A stretch of DNA of 64,000 nt from Deinococcus rubellus (GCF_025244745.1 NZ_CP104213.1:737501-801500); one strand, 5' to 3'; positions 1 to 11,702 are shown, counted from the stretch's first letter. The notes: generated by a model from the letters alone, not told the origin. Numbers and translations: made by a program.

Positions 1-143
1 TTGAAGCGGTTGACGGCCTTCTCGTCGCCCGCGTTCTTGTCGGGGTGGTACTTCTTGGCGAGCTTGCGGTAAGCGCTCTTGATGTCGCCCTCGGAAGCGC
101 TGCGCGTGACGCCGAGCACGTCGTAATAGTCTTTGTAGGCCAT
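1..143 (-). CDS. dnaJ: DnaJ co-chaperone, N-terminal part (cut by window edge)
   Basis: Only the first 47 codons are present; the gene continues beyond base 1. The product begins [12 protein letters not shown] and carries the J-domain HPD motif ([11 protein letters not shown]), the loop that stimulates DnaK ATPase. The start is fixed by a strong Shine-Dalgarno (GGAAGGAGG on the minus strand at about 147-155). It is the third gene of dnaK-grpE-dnaJ. Full-length architecture (zinc-binding type I or the shorter CbpA type) cannot be judged from this fragment. Confidence 0.93.
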   Translation of the reverse strand, partial: MAYKDYYDVLGVTRSASEGDIKSAYRKLAKKYHPDKNAGDEKAVNRF

Positions 144-227
144 AAACCTCCTTCTGGAAAAGTGGACAGCAGTGGACGGTGGGCAGATCAGCTTGACCGA
201 TCCGGCTTACCGACCACCGCGCGCCGC

Positions 228-908
228 TCAGCCTTTCTGTGTGACAACCACCCGCGCCGGGCGCACCAGCTTGTCACCCATCTTGAAGCCGAGTTCGTAG
301 ACCTGGGCGATGGTGTTGTCGTCTGTGCCGGGCACCACCTGCAAGGCCTCGTGCCACTGCGGATCGAAGTGCTCGCCCGCCTTACCAGTGGCTTCCAGGC
401 CCAGGCTCGAGAAGACCCGCAGCACGCTGGCCTGCACCGCCTGCATGCCGGGAATCAGCTTGGCCGGGTCTTCCGCGCCCATCGTCACGGCCCGGTCCAG
501 CGCGTCGTAGATCGGCATCATGGCTTCAGCGGCTTTGGCCTTGCCGCTGCCCTCGGCGGCGCTCACGTCGTCCTGGGTGCGGCGGCGGTAGCTCTCGAAG
601 TCGGCGGCCAGGCGGCCCAGCCGTCCCTTGAGGTCGGCGTTCTCCTTTTCCAGTTCGTCGGCCCGTTCCATCTTGGCCATCATTTCCTGCACCTGGGCGA
701 ACATGCCCTCATCCATACCGTCCATGCCGGGAAAACCGCCGTCCTCACCGTCCTCGCCGCTCAGGTCTGCGTCCTCTTCCAGCAGTTCGGCTTCAATGAC
801 CTCGCCTTTGGGGTCCTTCTCCACCGTTTGCGGATGCTCGGCCTGCGGATGCTCAGTGCGGGCAGGTTCAAACTTCAAGTTGTCGGAATTGGAATTATCG
901 TTGGTCAT
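228..908 (-). CDS. grpE: GrpE nucleotide exchange factor
   Basis: Nucleotide exchange factor that releases ADP from DnaK. The 226 aa product has an acidic, low-complexity N-terminus (about 1-75), a long heptad-rich helix (about 78-125) and the GrpE beta domain ending in VLRVFSSLGLEATGKAGEHFDP, HEALQV and DKLVRPARVVV, all typical of the family. A GAGGAG Shine-Dalgarno lies just ahead of the ATG. It sits between dnaK (130 bases upstream) and dnaJ (84 bases downstream). The N-terminal extension is somewhat longer than in E. coli GrpE (197 aa). Confidence 0.96.
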   Translation of the reverse strand: MTNDNSNSDNLKFEPARTEHPQAEHPQTVEKDPKGEVIEAELLEEDADLSGEDGEDGGFPGMDGMDEGMFAQVQEMMAKMERADELEKENADLKGRLGRLAADFESYRRRTQDDVSAAEGSGKAKAAEAMMPIYDALDRAVTMGAEDPAKLIPGMQAVQASVLRVFSSLGLEATGKAGEHFDPQWHEALQVVPGTDDNTIAQVYELGFKMGDKLVRPARVVVTQKG

Positions 909-977
909 GGGGTCTTCTCCTCATCGTTGCTGCGCTCTGGCCTGGATAGGTGCAATCTGGGCAGGCAGGTAGGCAAA

Positions 978-1027
978 GCGGGACGAGTGTTGAGGGGACA
1001 CTTTGCCCCACTCATCACCCATCCCGC
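978..1027 (-). promoter_or_regulatory. Nested hairpin between dnaK and grpE
   Basis: The dnaK-grpE spacer holds nested inverted repeats: GCGGGA (978-983) with TCCCGC (1022-1027), GAGTG (985-989) with CACTC (1009-1013), and GGGG (994-997) with CCCC (1006-1009). No T-run follows on the minus strand, so it does not look like a simple terminator. A processing or attenuation site that sets the dnaK:grpE ratio is an inference. Confidence 0.4.
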
Positions 1028-1038
1028 TTGAAAATCGC

Positions 1039-2937
<1,899 letters not shown>

Positions 2938-2998
2938 GTGTTGACCTCGCTATGGGGAATTCTGTTCGCTTTCTTGAGAACAGTTCTGAACGCTTCCT

Positions 2999-3027
2999 AT
3001 CATAAGCCCACAGTTGAAAGCAGTCAA
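2999..3027 (-). promoter_or_regulatory. dnaK promoter
   Basis: On the minus strand a -35 TTGACT (3022-3027) is followed after exactly 17 bases by -10 TATGAT (2999-3004), an almost ideal vegetative-sigma promoter about 60 bases ahead of the dnaK ATG. Its -35 box begins 4 bases from the HAIR operator at 3032-3052, so a bound HspR would abut RNA polymerase. Confidence 0.75.
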
Positions 3028-3031
3028 GAGA

Positions 3032-3052
3032 CTTGAGCGCTATAGACTCAAG
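3032..3052. promoter_or_regulatory. HAIR (HspR) heat-shock operator
   Basis: Inverted repeat CTTGAGC-N7-ACTCAAG (3032-3038 and 3046-3052), one base from the HAIR consensus CTTGAGT-N7-ACTCAAG bound by HspR repressors, which control dnaK and other heat-shock genes in actinobacteria and Deinococcus. It lies between divergent dnaK and ftsH. An extra half-site CTCAAG occurs at 3065-3070 and CTTGAG at 2973-2978. The motif is seen; repression of both genes is inferred. Confidence 0.8.
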
Positions 3053-3149
3053 TTTGGGTGGAGCCTCAAGAATGGGTGAAGACACCCAGAGTCGGCATCG
3101 GCTGGCACGGGCTGTGGCTTTCTGTTACAGTCACGCCTCGGCAACGGCG

Positions 3150-3155
3150 TACACT
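3150..3155 (+). promoter_or_regulatory. ftsH -10 element
   Basis: TACACT lies 9 bases before the ftsH ATG, predicting a leaderless or nearly leaderless mRNA and supporting the start at 3165. A weak upstream alternative is CTGGCA (3102-3107), 18 bases, TACAGT (3126-3131). Confidence 0.5.
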
Positions 3156-3164
3156 CAGAGGCAT

Positions 3165-5027
3165 ATGAAACGTGTGGTGTGGCCCCTCTGGCTGCTGGGC
3201 GCAGCGCTCCTTCTGTTGGCCGTCATCAGCCTGACCATGCCGCGCCCGGCGCAGTCGCCGCTCAGTCTCGATCAGTTTCAGGGTGCACTCGCAGGCGGCG
3301 AGATTCAAAACCTCACCATCCAGTATCAGGACAACACCGCCCAGCTTGACGGTACCCTCAAGAACGGCACCCGCTTCGAGAGCCGCTCGCTGGCCGACGA
3401 TCCGCTGCTGAACGTAGAAAGCCTGCAAAAGCGCGGCGTGGACGTGACCATTGCCCAGCCGGGCCGCTTCAACTGGATCACGGCGCTGAGCACCATGCTG
3501 ACCGTCTCGCTGATCGTGGTGCTGCTGATCACGCTGCTGCGAAGCCGCAATCAGCAGGGCAGCGACCCGGCCAGTCAGTTCGGCAAATCGAAGGCCCATG
3601 TGGTCCAGGAAGGGCAGATCAAGGTCAACTTCGGCGATGTGGCAGGCTGTGACGAGGCCAAGGCCGACCTCACCGAGGTCGTGGACTTCCTCAAGCACCC
3701 CGAGAAGTACCACGCCCTGGGGGCCCGTATCCCCCACGGCATCTTGCTGGTCGGTCCTCCTGGCTCCGGCAAGACACTTCTGGCCAGAGCTGTTGCTGGA
3801 GAAGCCAAAGTCCCGTACTTCTCCATCAGTGGCTCCGACTTTGTGGAAATGTTCGTCGGTGTGGGAGCGGCCCGCGTGCGCGATCTGTTCGAGCAGGCCC
3901 GCAAAGCTGCGCCGTGCATCGTCTTCATCGACGAGATCGACGCGGTGGGGCGCAAGCGCGGCTCGGGCATGCAGGGCGGGAACGATGAGCGTGAGCAGAC
4001 CCTGAACCAGTTGCTGGTGGAGATGGACGGATTCGGGACGACGCACGAGGTCATCATCCTGGCGGCGACCAACCGGCCCGATGTGCTGGACGCGGCCTTG
4101 TTGCGGCCCGGCAGGTTTGACCGGCAGGTGGTGGTGGACGCGCCGGACGTGAAGGGCCGCGAGACCATCCTCAAGATTCACGCCCGTAAAAAGCCCCTCG
4201 AACCCAATGTCGATCTCAACGCGGTGGCCCGCCGCACCCCCGGCATGGTGGGAGCGGATCTGGAGAACCTGCTGAACGAGGCGGCTTTGGGGGCGGCGCG
4301 GGAGCAGCGCAACCGGATTACCAACAAGGACATCGACGAGGCGCGTGACCGGGTGCTGATGGGACCGGAGCGCCGGAGCATGGTCATTGGCGAGAAGGAC
4401 CGGCGGGTGACGGCCTACCACGAGGTCGGGCATGCGCTGGCGGCGCAACTGCTGCCGCACGCGGACCGCGTCCACAAGCTGACGGTGGTGCCGCGTGGTC
4501 GGGCGCTGGGCGCGGCCATGTACACGCCTGAAGACCGGATGCACCACACCGAGGCGTCGCTGCTCGACCGCATCGCGGTGGCGCTGGCCGGGCACGCCGC
4601 CGAGGCGGTGGCACTGGGGGCCGTCACCACCGGAGCGCAGAGTGACTTCCAGCAGGCCACCAACATCGCCCGCAAGATGATCACCGAGTGGGGCATGAGC
4701 AAACTCGGCAACATCGCCCTCCAGCAAGACGGCGGCTACCTGGGTTTGCCCGGCGAGCGCGGTCTGTACAGCGAGGAGACTGCCGAGCGCATCGACGAGG
4801 AACTGCGCCGCATCACTGGCGAGCAGTATGACCGGGTCCACGTGCTGCTGACCGAGCACGTGCATCAGATGCACCGGCTGGTGGACGCGCTGATCGTCCA
4901 TGAAACCCTCAACGCCGAGCAGTTCGCGGCGGTCCTGGCGGGCGGTACCCTGGAAGACCCCACTCTGGGTCTGCCCGCCGTCACCGAGTTGCCCGCCGTG
5001 GGCACCCTCAAGCCGGGTGGGGTCTAG
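3165..5027 (+). CDS. ftsH: FtsH ATP-dependent membrane zinc metalloprotease
   Basis: Membrane-anchored AAA+ protease that degrades misfolded and regulatory membrane proteins; 620 aa. From the chosen ATG it has a first membrane helix (about 5-24), a periplasmic region, a second helix (about 103-125), Walker A GPPGSGKT (about 199-206), Walker [13 protein letters not shown], the second region of homology ending in RPGRFDRQV, and the zinc site HEVGH with a distal aspartate-containing helix. An in-frame codon at 3033 would add 44 residues lacking FtsH character and would start inside the HAIR operator; the start at 3165 puts the helix at the N-terminus and fits the -10 box. Confidence 0.96.
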   Translation: MKRVVWPLWLLGAALLLLAVISLTMPRPAQSPLSLDQFQGALAGGEIQNLTIQYQDNTAQLDGTLKNGTRFESRSLADDPLLNVESLQKRGVDVTIAQPGRFNWITALSTMLTVSLIVVLLITLLRSRNQQGSDPASQFGKSKAHVVQEGQIKVNFGDVAGCDEAKADLTEVVDFLKHPEKYHALGARIPHGILLVGPPGSGKTLLARAVAGEAKVPYFSISGSDFVEMFVGVGAARVRDLFEQARKAAPCIVFIDEIDAVGRKRGSGMQGGNDEREQTLNQLLVEMDGFGTTHEVIILAATNRPDVLDAALLRPGRFDRQVVVDAPDVKGRETILKIHARKKPLEPNVDLNAVARRTPGMVGADLENLLNEAALGAAREQRNRITNKDIDEARDRVLMGPERRSMVIGEKDRRVTAYHEVGHALAAQLLPHADRVHKLTVVPRGRALGAAMYTPEDRMHHTEASLLDRIAVALAGHAAEAVALGAVTTGAQSDFQQATNIARKMITEWGMSKLGNIALQQDGGYLGLPGERGLYSEETAERIDEELRRITGEQYDRVHVLLTEHVHQMHRLVDALIVHETLNAEQFAAVLAGGTLEDPTLGLPAVTELPAVGTLKPGGV

Positions 5028-5053
5028 AAAGCGTTCAATCTTTAAGCGTCAGT

Positions 5054-5094
5054 CCCCGTCTGCAAGCAAATGAGCTGAAGACCGGGGCTTTTTT
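5054..5094 (+). terminator. Intrinsic terminator after ftsH
   Basis: CCCCGTCT (5054-5061) pairs imperfectly with AGACCGGGG (5079-5087), followed by CTTTTTT. It lies 27 bases after the ftsH stop. The next gene's -10 box (5098-5103) directly abuts it, so termination and re-initiation are back to back. Confidence 0.6.
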
Positions 5095-5110
5095 GGTTAC
5101 CCTGGGCAGC

Positions 5111-5707
5111 ATGTTTACCTTTCCGGAAGCGGCGACCCTCTCCGAGGCACGGGTGGGCCTGGAGTCCCATCTGCTGGCCCGCTTCGCCGCCCGCCTGCCC
5201 GCTGCCTTCGTGCTGGAAGCGGCCTTCGAGGAAGCCTTCTACCGCCGCGCCAATCTGCCCGAGCAGCTCGGCAAGCTGTTTGCGGCAATCAATCCCCGGC
5301 GCATCGACGAGGACGTGCTCGAAGGGCTGTGCGAAAAGGCCACCAGTCTGGTCCGCACCTCGGCGCTGATGGACGACAGCGTGCAACTGCTGCTCAGGGC
5401 CGTGAACAATGCCGGATTGAGCAGCGGCGAGTTTCACCTGCGCCGACCCGGTGAGCGCCGCAGCGAGAGTGGTGGGGCGCGGCCTCCCGGCAACGCGGTG
5501 CTGTTCGCGCTCAAGCGGCTGTGGGCCAATGACTGGCAGTTTGAGGCGGTGCTGGCGCGGCTTGATACGCTGGGCAGCATCGCCCTGGAGGCGCGGCCCG
5601 TGCTGATCTTTGCCGGGCCGCCCGGCCAGCCGGACCCTGGGCTGGCCGAACAGCTCGGCGCATTCGAGGCATGGCGCAGCGCTGCCGGGCTGGTCGGCCT
5701 GGCGTGA
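5111..5707 (+). CDS. Uncharacterised protein, coupled to MFS transporter
   Basis: 198 aa protein that I do not recognise as a named family. It is rich in Ala/Leu/Glu, probably helical and soluble, with no signal peptide or membrane segment; the C-terminal half has [12 protein letters not shown] and [18 protein letters not shown]. The start is taken at ATG 5111 because TACCCT (5098-5103) lies 7 bases upstream; an in-frame TTG at 5093 would add six residues. Its TGA overlaps the GTG of the MFS gene (GTGA), so the two are translationally coupled. Function unknown. Confidence 0.8.
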   Translation: MFTFPEAATLSEARVGLESHLLARFAARLPAAFVLEAAFEEAFYRRANLPEQLGKLFAAINPRRIDEDVLEGLCEKATSLVRTSALMDDSVQLLLRAVNNAGLSSGEFHLRRPGERRSESGGARPPGNAVLFALKRLWANDWQFEAVLARLDTLGSIALEARPVLIFAGPPGQPDPGLAEQLGAFEAWRSAAGLVGLA

Positions 5708-6861
5708 ACGGGCCTGATCGGCTGTCTGCCCTGCCGTTCGGCCTGATCGGGGCGCTGCTCTTTCTGAATGTCTATGCGCCACAGAGCTTGCTGCCGGTGC
5801 TGGCCCGCGATTTCGGCGTGAGCGCGGCCCAAGTCGGCACGGTGGTCGGCAGCACCACGCTGGCGATGGCCCTCTTCTCGCCGCTCTCGGGCCTGATCGC
5901 CGACGCGCTGGGCCGCCGACGCGTCATGCTGGGGGCCTTCGCGCTGCTGATTTTGCCGAGCCTGCTGGCGACCCAGGCCCACTCGCTCAGTGCGCTCAAC
6001 CTGGCCCGCTTCGTCCAGGGCCTGCTGATTCCGCTGGTGATGGTGGCCGTCAGCGCCTACCTGGCCGAGGAATCGCCGCCCGCGCGCTTTGCGCGGCTGC
6101 TCACCGCCTACGTCACCGGCACCATCGTGGGCGGCTTTGCCGGGCGGCTGCTGAGCGGTCTCGCCGAGTACGAGGGCAACTGGCATCTGGCCTTCGGGCT
6201 GCTGGCCCTCACCAACCTGGCGGGTCTGGGCGTGGCCTGGCGGGGCCTGCCGCACGAGCAGCACTTCACGCCGCAGCGCCGCTTACCGGAAGCCGCCCGC
6301 GTGCTCGCGGGTCATCTGCACAATCCGGTGCTGCGGCTGACCTGTGCGGTGGGCTTTCTAATTCTGTTCGTGCTGGTGTCGGTCTTCAATACCGTCACCC
6401 TGCGGCTGGCCGCCCCGCCGTACTCGCTGGGCAGCGGGGCCATCGGCTTTATCTTCGCGGTTTACCTGCTCGGCGCGGTCATCACGCCCATCACGGCCCC
6501 GGCCCTGGCGCGGCGCGGACCCCGCTGGGCACTCGGAGCTGCCGTGCTCACCAGCCTGGCGGGGCTGGCGCTCACCTTGGCCTCCCCGTTGCCGCTGCTG
6601 ATCGCGGGTCTGGCCGTGGCCGCCTGCGGGGTCTTCGTGGCCCAGGCGGCAGCCCTCAGTGCCGTGCAGCAGAGCATCGCTGGCGGACGCAGCCTGGCCA
6701 ACGGCCTCTACAACCTGGCCTACTACGGCGGCGCGTCGGTGGCCAGCGTGCTGGCGGGCGCAGCCTACGACTGGCGCGGCTGGAACGCGGTGGCCGCGCT
6801 GTGTCTGGTGGCGATGCTGGGCGCGGGTGGGGTGGGGCGGCGGGCCTGGGCGAAGCTCTGA
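5704..6861 (+). CDS. MFS family transporter (probable exporter)
   Basis: 385 aa major-facilitator protein with about 12 hydrophobic segments. The loop 2-3 signature is present as [20 protein letters not shown], and [20 protein letters not shown] resembles the YnfM/AraJ-type drug and metabolite exporters. The GTG start overlaps the preceding stop, indicating coupling. Substrate cannot be told from sequence; arabinose or drug efflux-like annotations would be guesses. Confidence 0.88.
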   Translation: MNGPDRLSALPFGLIGALLFLNVYAPQSLLPVLARDFGVSAAQVGTVVGSTTLAMALFSPLSGLIADALGRRRVMLGAFALLILPSLLATQAHSLSALNLARFVQGLLIPLVMVAVSAYLAEESPPARFARLLTAYVTGTIVGGFAGRLLSGLAEYEGNWHLAFGLLALTNLAGLGVAWRGLPHEQHFTPQRRLPEAARVLAGHLHNPVLRLTCAVGFLILFVLVSVFNTVTLRLAAPPYSLGSGAIGFIFAVYLLGAVITPITAPALARRGPRWALGAAVLTSLAGLALTLASPLPLLIAGLAVAACGVFVAQAAALSAVQQSIAGGRSLANGLYNLAYYGGASVASVLAGAAYDWRGWNAVAALCLVAMLGAGGVGRRAWAKL

Positions 6862-6895
6862 CCTGCGCTGACCCCTCGCCTCCGAATCGCCGCTC

Positions 6896-7651
6896 TCAGA
6901 TCGTCGGCATCACGTTGCCGCCCGACACCGAGATGTACTGCCCAGAGATGAAATTTGCCAGATCGGAAGCCAGATACGCCACCAGATTGGCGATGTCCTG
7001 GTCACAGCCCCGGCGGCGCAGCGGCACCCCGGCCCGGTAAGTGTCGGCTGCGGCATCATCGGGTTTGTCCTCGCTGATCATCCAGCCGGGGGCCACCTGA
7101 TTGACCGTGATCTGGTGCTCGCCGACCTCGCGGGCCAGCACCCTCAGCACCCCGTCCATGCCGCGCTTGCCTGCCACATAGGCGCTCTGGGTCGGCAGAT
7201 TCTGCATGGCGCACTCGGTGTTGATGCCGATGACCCGTCCCCAGCCGTGCTGAATCATGGCCGGAACGAACACCTGGGCCATCAGGACGTTGTGCAGCAC
7301 GCTGGAGCGGAACTGACCCTCGTAATCGGCCAGCGGCTGAGTCAGCACGCTGGTCCAGTCGTACTGAATGACGGCATTGTTGACCAGAATGTCGGGCGAT
7401 CCGAGTTCGGCCTCGATCTGCTGGCGCATGGCCTGCACGTCCGCTTGCTGCGTGATGTCGCCCTGCACGCTGACGGCCCTGACGCCCAGCGCCCGCGCTT
7501 CGGCCACCACTTTTTCAGCGCTTGCTGCGTTCTGGTGATAATGCACGGCGATATCCGCGCCGCAGCCCGCCAGCGTGCGGCACATGACGCGGCCCAGTTG
7601 CCCCGAGCCTCCGGTGACGAGAGCGAGGTGGCCGGTCAGATCGATTTGCAT
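6896..7651 (-). CDS. Short-chain dehydrogenase/reductase
   Basis: 251 aa NAD(P)-dependent oxidoreductase of the classical SDR superfamily: TGGSGQLGR cofactor loop (about 11-19), NNAVIQ (NNA motif) and the active-site YVAGK (YxxxK). The segment before it reads GINTECAMQ, so the usual catalytic Ser 13 residues ahead of the Tyr appears to be Thr. The start is fixed by a strong AGGAGG just upstream; a longer frame reaching 7765 lacks support. FabG-like in length but substrate unknown. Convergent with the MFS gene. Confidence 0.88.
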   Translation of the reverse strand: MQIDLTGHLALVTGGSGQLGRVMCRTLAGCGADIAVHYHQNAASAEKVVAEARALGVRAVSVQGDITQQADVQAMRQQIEAELGSPDILVNNAVIQYDWTSVLTQPLADYEGQFRSSVLHNVLMAQVFVPAMIQHGWGRVIGINTECAMQNLPTQSAYVAGKRGMDGVLRVLAREVGEHQITVNQVAPGWMISEDKPDDAAADTYRAGVPLRRRGCDQDIANLVAYLASDLANFISGQYISVSGGNVMPTI

Positions 7652-7686
7652 GGGAGTGCCTCCTGATAGGTGAGCTGGTTCGGGCA

Positions 7687-7692
7687 AGTCTA
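7687..7692 (-). promoter_or_regulatory. Candidate -10 for the SDR gene
   Basis: TAGACT on the minus strand about 35 bases before the SDR start codon. No convincing -35 box is seen, so this is a weak call. Confidence 0.3.
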
Positions 7693-7757
7693 TGGCGGCG
7701 GCGACCCTTCCGGGCAGCAGCGTCAGATCTGGCCCCAGGTCATCTGTCCCCAGAGTT

Positions 7758-7774
7758 GGTGTCACACTGACACC
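7758..7774. repeat. Perfect inverted repeat GGTGTCA-CAC-TGACACC
   Basis: Seven-base perfect arms around a three-base centre, in the 333-base gap between the SDR gene and the DUF4388 gene. It has the form of a dimeric-regulator operator or a small hairpin. It is followed by an orphan terminator at 7800-7832. Confidence 0.5.
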
Positions 7775-7799
7775 ATCCCCAACAACTGAATATCAAATA

Positions 7800-7832
7800 G
7801 CGCCCCAGTCTCCACGCGGGGCGCGCTTTTTT
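7800..7832 (+). terminator. Orphan intrinsic terminator
   Basis: GCGCCCC (7800-7806) pairs perfectly with GGGGCGC (7818-7824), followed after two bases by TTTTTT. No plus-strand gene lies upstream (the last ends at 6861 beyond the oppositely oriented SDR), so it may end a small non-coding RNA or an attenuated leader starting in 7650-7780. Nothing else coding is seen in 7652-7972. Confidence 0.65.
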
Positions 7833-7984
7833 GTTTGCCAGGCCGGCCACCCCTGTCGGGGCATCTTCACGCTAGCGGCCCCAGGCCAGGCAAACTGACG
7901 ATTTCCTGCTTTCGTAAGTCCCGCCGGGCCTGCCACAATGTAGAGAGAACGCGGGGCGAGTGAACGGCACGCATGGGAGAGAGC

Positions 7985-9064
7985 ATGGGCCAGCGGTCAG
8001 ATGAACAGCAAAAACACGAACAAGGCGCAGTGCGCCCCGGCCACCCGGCCCGGGGTCTGAAATCTGCCGGGCCGATCATCATCGAGGGGGCCTTTACCTA
8101 CGACGCCCTGGAAGATTTGTTCTTGTACCTGTGCAGTCGCCGCGAAACCCTGACCTGGCAGCTCACCACGCTGGCGGGCAGCTTCACGCTGCTACTCGAC
8201 CAGGGGCAGCCCGCCGACATCATGTTCCGCCCGGTGCGGCCCATCGGGGCGTATGTCGGCCTGCGGGCGCTCCAGACCCTCTTTCAGCAGCAGGGCGGGC
8301 AGTTCACGGTGCAGCGCAGCCCGGCAGCCCTGGGTTCGGCGGCTCTGAAGCGGCGCAGCCTGAATGCCAGCGGTGAGAACCTGCTGATCGCCATGGCCGC
8401 CCTCGATGACGAGCACAACGCTTCAGCGGTCCTGTCGGGCATTGTCGTCGACGACTCCGCCGAGGCCGCGCTGGTGGCCGATCTGCTGCCGGAAGACCAC
8501 CGCACGGCCTTCGTCACCCGCAGTCGCGACACACCGCTGGTGGACGTGCTGCAACTCTTCTCGGTCAGCCGCCGGGCCTACCGGGTTTCGCTGTTTGGGG
8601 CCGGGGCCGGGCCAGTCGGTCAGATTGATCTGAGCGCCAACCAGGTCGGGCGGGTCTCGGCGGCGGGTGTGGGGTCAGACCAGCAGGGTCAGGCCGCGCT
8701 GAACTGTCTACTCAGCCTCAGTCTTGCAGCCGAACTGCGGACCGAGGTCAGCCCGCTGGCCGCAGACGAATGGCCCGGCAACCCGCTGGGCAAGCTAGAC
8801 AGTCTGCTGCTGCGGGCCGCGCTGGACGGTGCCCTGGCCACCGAGCCGCCGAGCGCCGACACGGCACCGACTGTCCCGGCGCAGGTCAGCCCAGTACAAA
8901 CCAGCCTAGTACAAGCCAGTCCAGTACGGATTGATCCGTTCCAGGTCAAACCAGTGCAAAGCGATTTAACCAGGCCGCCGCCCGGCATCGCCGCCCGCCT
9001 TCCCGATCAAGCGACGCCACCCTCGCCGTTGCAGCGTCTGGGCCGCTTGCTGCGCCGCCGGTAG
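7985..9064 (+). CDS. DUF4388 (PATAN-like) domain protein
   Basis: 359 aa protein with a DUF4388-like module near the N-terminus (IEGAFTYDALEDLFLYLCSRRETLTWQL, then a Gly-rich strand and ADIMFRPVRPIGAYVGLRALQTLF) and a second, weaker copy around LVDVLQLFSVSRRAYRVSLFG. Such domains occur in adaptor proteins linked to signalling and gliding or secretion. The C-terminal region holds a degenerate repeat of SPVQ/SLVQ/FQVKPVQ and ends in a basic GRLLRRR. An ATG at 7973 is also possible; 7985 is preferred because GGAGAG lies just before it. Cytoplasmic; partners unknown. Confidence 0.7.
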   Translation: MGQRSDEQQKHEQGAVRPGHPARGLKSAGPIIIEGAFTYDALEDLFLYLCSRRETLTWQLTTLAGSFTLLLDQGQPADIMFRPVRPIGAYVGLRALQTLFQQQGGQFTVQRSPAALGSAALKRRSLNASGENLLIAMAALDDEHNASAVLSGIVVDDSAEAALVADLLPEDHRTAFVTRSRDTPLVDVLQLFSVSRRAYRVSLFGAGAGPVGQIDLSANQVGRVSAAGVGSDQQGQAALNCLLSLSLAAELRTEVSPLAADEWPGNPLGKLDSLLLRAALDGALATEPPSADTAPTVPAQVSPVQTSLVQASPVRIDPFQVKPVQSDLTRPPPGIAARLPDQATPPSPLQRLGRLLRRR

Positions 9065-9157
9065 GTGGCCTCGTAGACTGTCTCAGTGCAAGGCTGATCT
9101 TGCGGATTTCACAGCACCAGATTGCACAGTGCTCAATCTCATAGGGCCAAATCTTGC

Positions 9158-10216
<1,059 letters not shown>

Positions 10217-10289
10217 CTCAGCCGCGCAGTGTAGCGCCTGGGCGCATCGGGGAAGGCGGTCTGGGTCATGGTGGCGCTCAGCGCCCGGC

Positions 10290-11702
10290 TCAGCGGTACA
10301 GATCGGCCCGGCTGGGCGGCAAGGTCACGCGGCGCTGCTCGTCGGGCTTGGCCAGCAGCGTCTGGAAAATGGAGAGGTGCCCGGCGCTGAAGTAGTACAC
10401 GCAGGCATTCAGGTAGATGCGCCACAGCCGGTAGCGCTCCTCGCCCAGAAATTCCAGTGCCGCCGTCTGGTGGGCTTCCAGATTCCTGGCCCAGTGGCGG
10501 GTGGTCTGGGCGTAGTGCTCGCGCAGGTTTTCCACGTCGCGCACCTCGAAGAGGGCTTCCTCGGCAAATTTCTGGGTTTCCCAGATCGGCAGCAGCTCGC
10601 CGTCGGGGAACACGTAGCGCCGCGCAAAGTTGCCGGATTGCAGCAGGTTCGAGACCTTGGCCTGCCCCAGCCCTGAGGCGATGGCGTGGTTGAGCATCAG
10701 CCCGCCGGGTTTCAGCACCCTTTGAGCGGTGGCGAAATACTCGGCCATGTTCTTGCGGCCCACGTGCTCGGCCATGCCGATGCTGGAAATCTTGTCGAAC
10801 GGCCCCTCGACGTCGCGGTAATCGCGCAGCTCTAAACTGACCAGGTGGTCCAGCCCGGCGGCGGTGACCCTGGCTTTGCCTTCCTGCAACTGCGCTTCCG
10901 ACAGGGTGACGCCCGTGACCGAAACGCCGTAGTGCTGCGCAGCATAGATTGCCAGCCCGCCCCAGCCGCAGCCGATGTCAAGCAATTTCTCACCGGATTT
11001 GAGTCTGAGTTTGCGGCAGATCAGTTCGAGTTTGGCGGCCTGAGCCTCGTCCAGGGTTTCCTCGCCGCTGGGAAAGTAACCGCAGGAGTAGACCATCCGC
11101 TCGTCGAGCCACAGCTTGTAGAAGTCGTTGGAGACGTCGTAGTGGTGCGAGATAGCGGCCTTGTCGCGCTCGCGGCTGTGGGTCTCGCCTTCCAGGCTAG
11201 CCTTGGGTGCGGGCGGCGGTGCACCGGCTCCCCGGCGCAGACGCTCATAGTCGCGCATTAGCCCCGGCACGGCCTTCAGCCCTGGCGCGGCGTCGAAGGT
11301 GTCGGCCAGCTCGACCACCGCCGAGAAATCGCCCTCGATGTCGAAATCGCCCCGGATGTACGCCTCGCCCAGCGCCACGTCCAGTGGCAATCTCAGCATC
11401 CGCCCCAGGGTCTTGGGGCTGTTGAGCCTCAGCCGGGCGTCCTCGCCGGTGGTGGCGGGCAGGGTCGTGCCGTCCCACAGCTCGACGGCAAAGCGGCGGC
11501 GGCTGGGCAGGCCGACTTCCAGCAGGCGCAGGGCGGCGTCCCGCAGCTCTCCAGCGGTGGCGGCGGGGCGCAGGCGGGCGATCAGCACCGCAGCAGCCGT
11601 CAGGGCGGCAGCACTGAGGGCGGTGGTCTGGGCGGGACTGAGCCTGGAGCGGGACTGAGACGATCTGGACTGAGACGATCTGGACTGAGACGATCTGGGC
11701 AT
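10290..11702 (-). CDS. cfa: Cyclopropane-fatty-acyl-phospholipid synthase
   Basis: SAM-dependent methyltransferase adding a methylene bridge across lipid double bonds; 470 aa. It has the N-terminal lipid-binding part (ALGEAYIRGDFDIEGD), AISHHYDVSNDFYKLWLD, the SAM site LLDIGCGWGGLAIYAA, SSIGMAEHVG and NHAIAS, with the C-terminal RYVFPDGELLPI and YYFSAGHLS. The N-terminus has three tandem SSQSR units then a hydrophobic stretch (about 26-45) that could anchor it in the membrane. AAGGAG precedes the ATG. The mycolic-type subfamily cannot be excluded, but the overall match is to Cfa. Confidence 0.93.
   Translation of the reverse strand: MPRSSQSRSSQSRSSQSRSRLSPAQTTALSAAALTAAAVLIARLRPAATAGELRDAALRLLEVGLPSRRRFAVELWDGTTLPATTGEDARLRLNSPKTLGRMLRLPLDVALGEAYIRGDFDIEGDFSAVVELADTFDAAPGLKAVPGLMRDYERLRRGAGAPPPAPKASLEGETHSRERDKAAISHHYDVSNDFYKLWLDERMVYSCGYFPSGEETLDEAQAAKLELICRKLRLKSGEKLLDIGCGWGGLAIYAAQHYGVSVTGVTLSEAQLQEGKARVTAAGLDHLVSLELRDYRDVEGPFDKISSIGMAEHVGRKNMAEYFATAQRVLKPGGLMLNHAIASGLGQAKVSNLLQSGNFARRYVFPDGELLPIWETQKFAEEALFEVRDVENLREHYAQTTRHWARNLEAHQTAALEFLGEERYRLWRIYLNACVYYFSAGHLSIFQTLLAKPDEQRRVTLPPSRADLYR
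11653..11697. repeat. Three tandem 15-bp repeats in the cfa N-terminus
   Basis: GACTGAGACGATCTG is repeated exactly at 11653-11667, 11668-11682 and 11683-11697. The unit is a multiple of three, so copy-number change would lengthen or shorten the Ser/Gln/Arg N-terminus without breaking the frame. Confidence 0.92.

Noticed and set aside
3102..3131. TGGCAC-N-GC element ahead of ftsH resembling a sigma-54 promoter
   Set aside because: Spacing and second box do not fit, and Deinococcus is not known to use sigma-54; the TACACT box next to the ATG is a better explanation.
3066..4901. 611-aa minus-strand frame opposite ftsH
   Set aside because: His/Gln/Arg-rich shadow of a conserved gene, with no family features or ribosome binding site.
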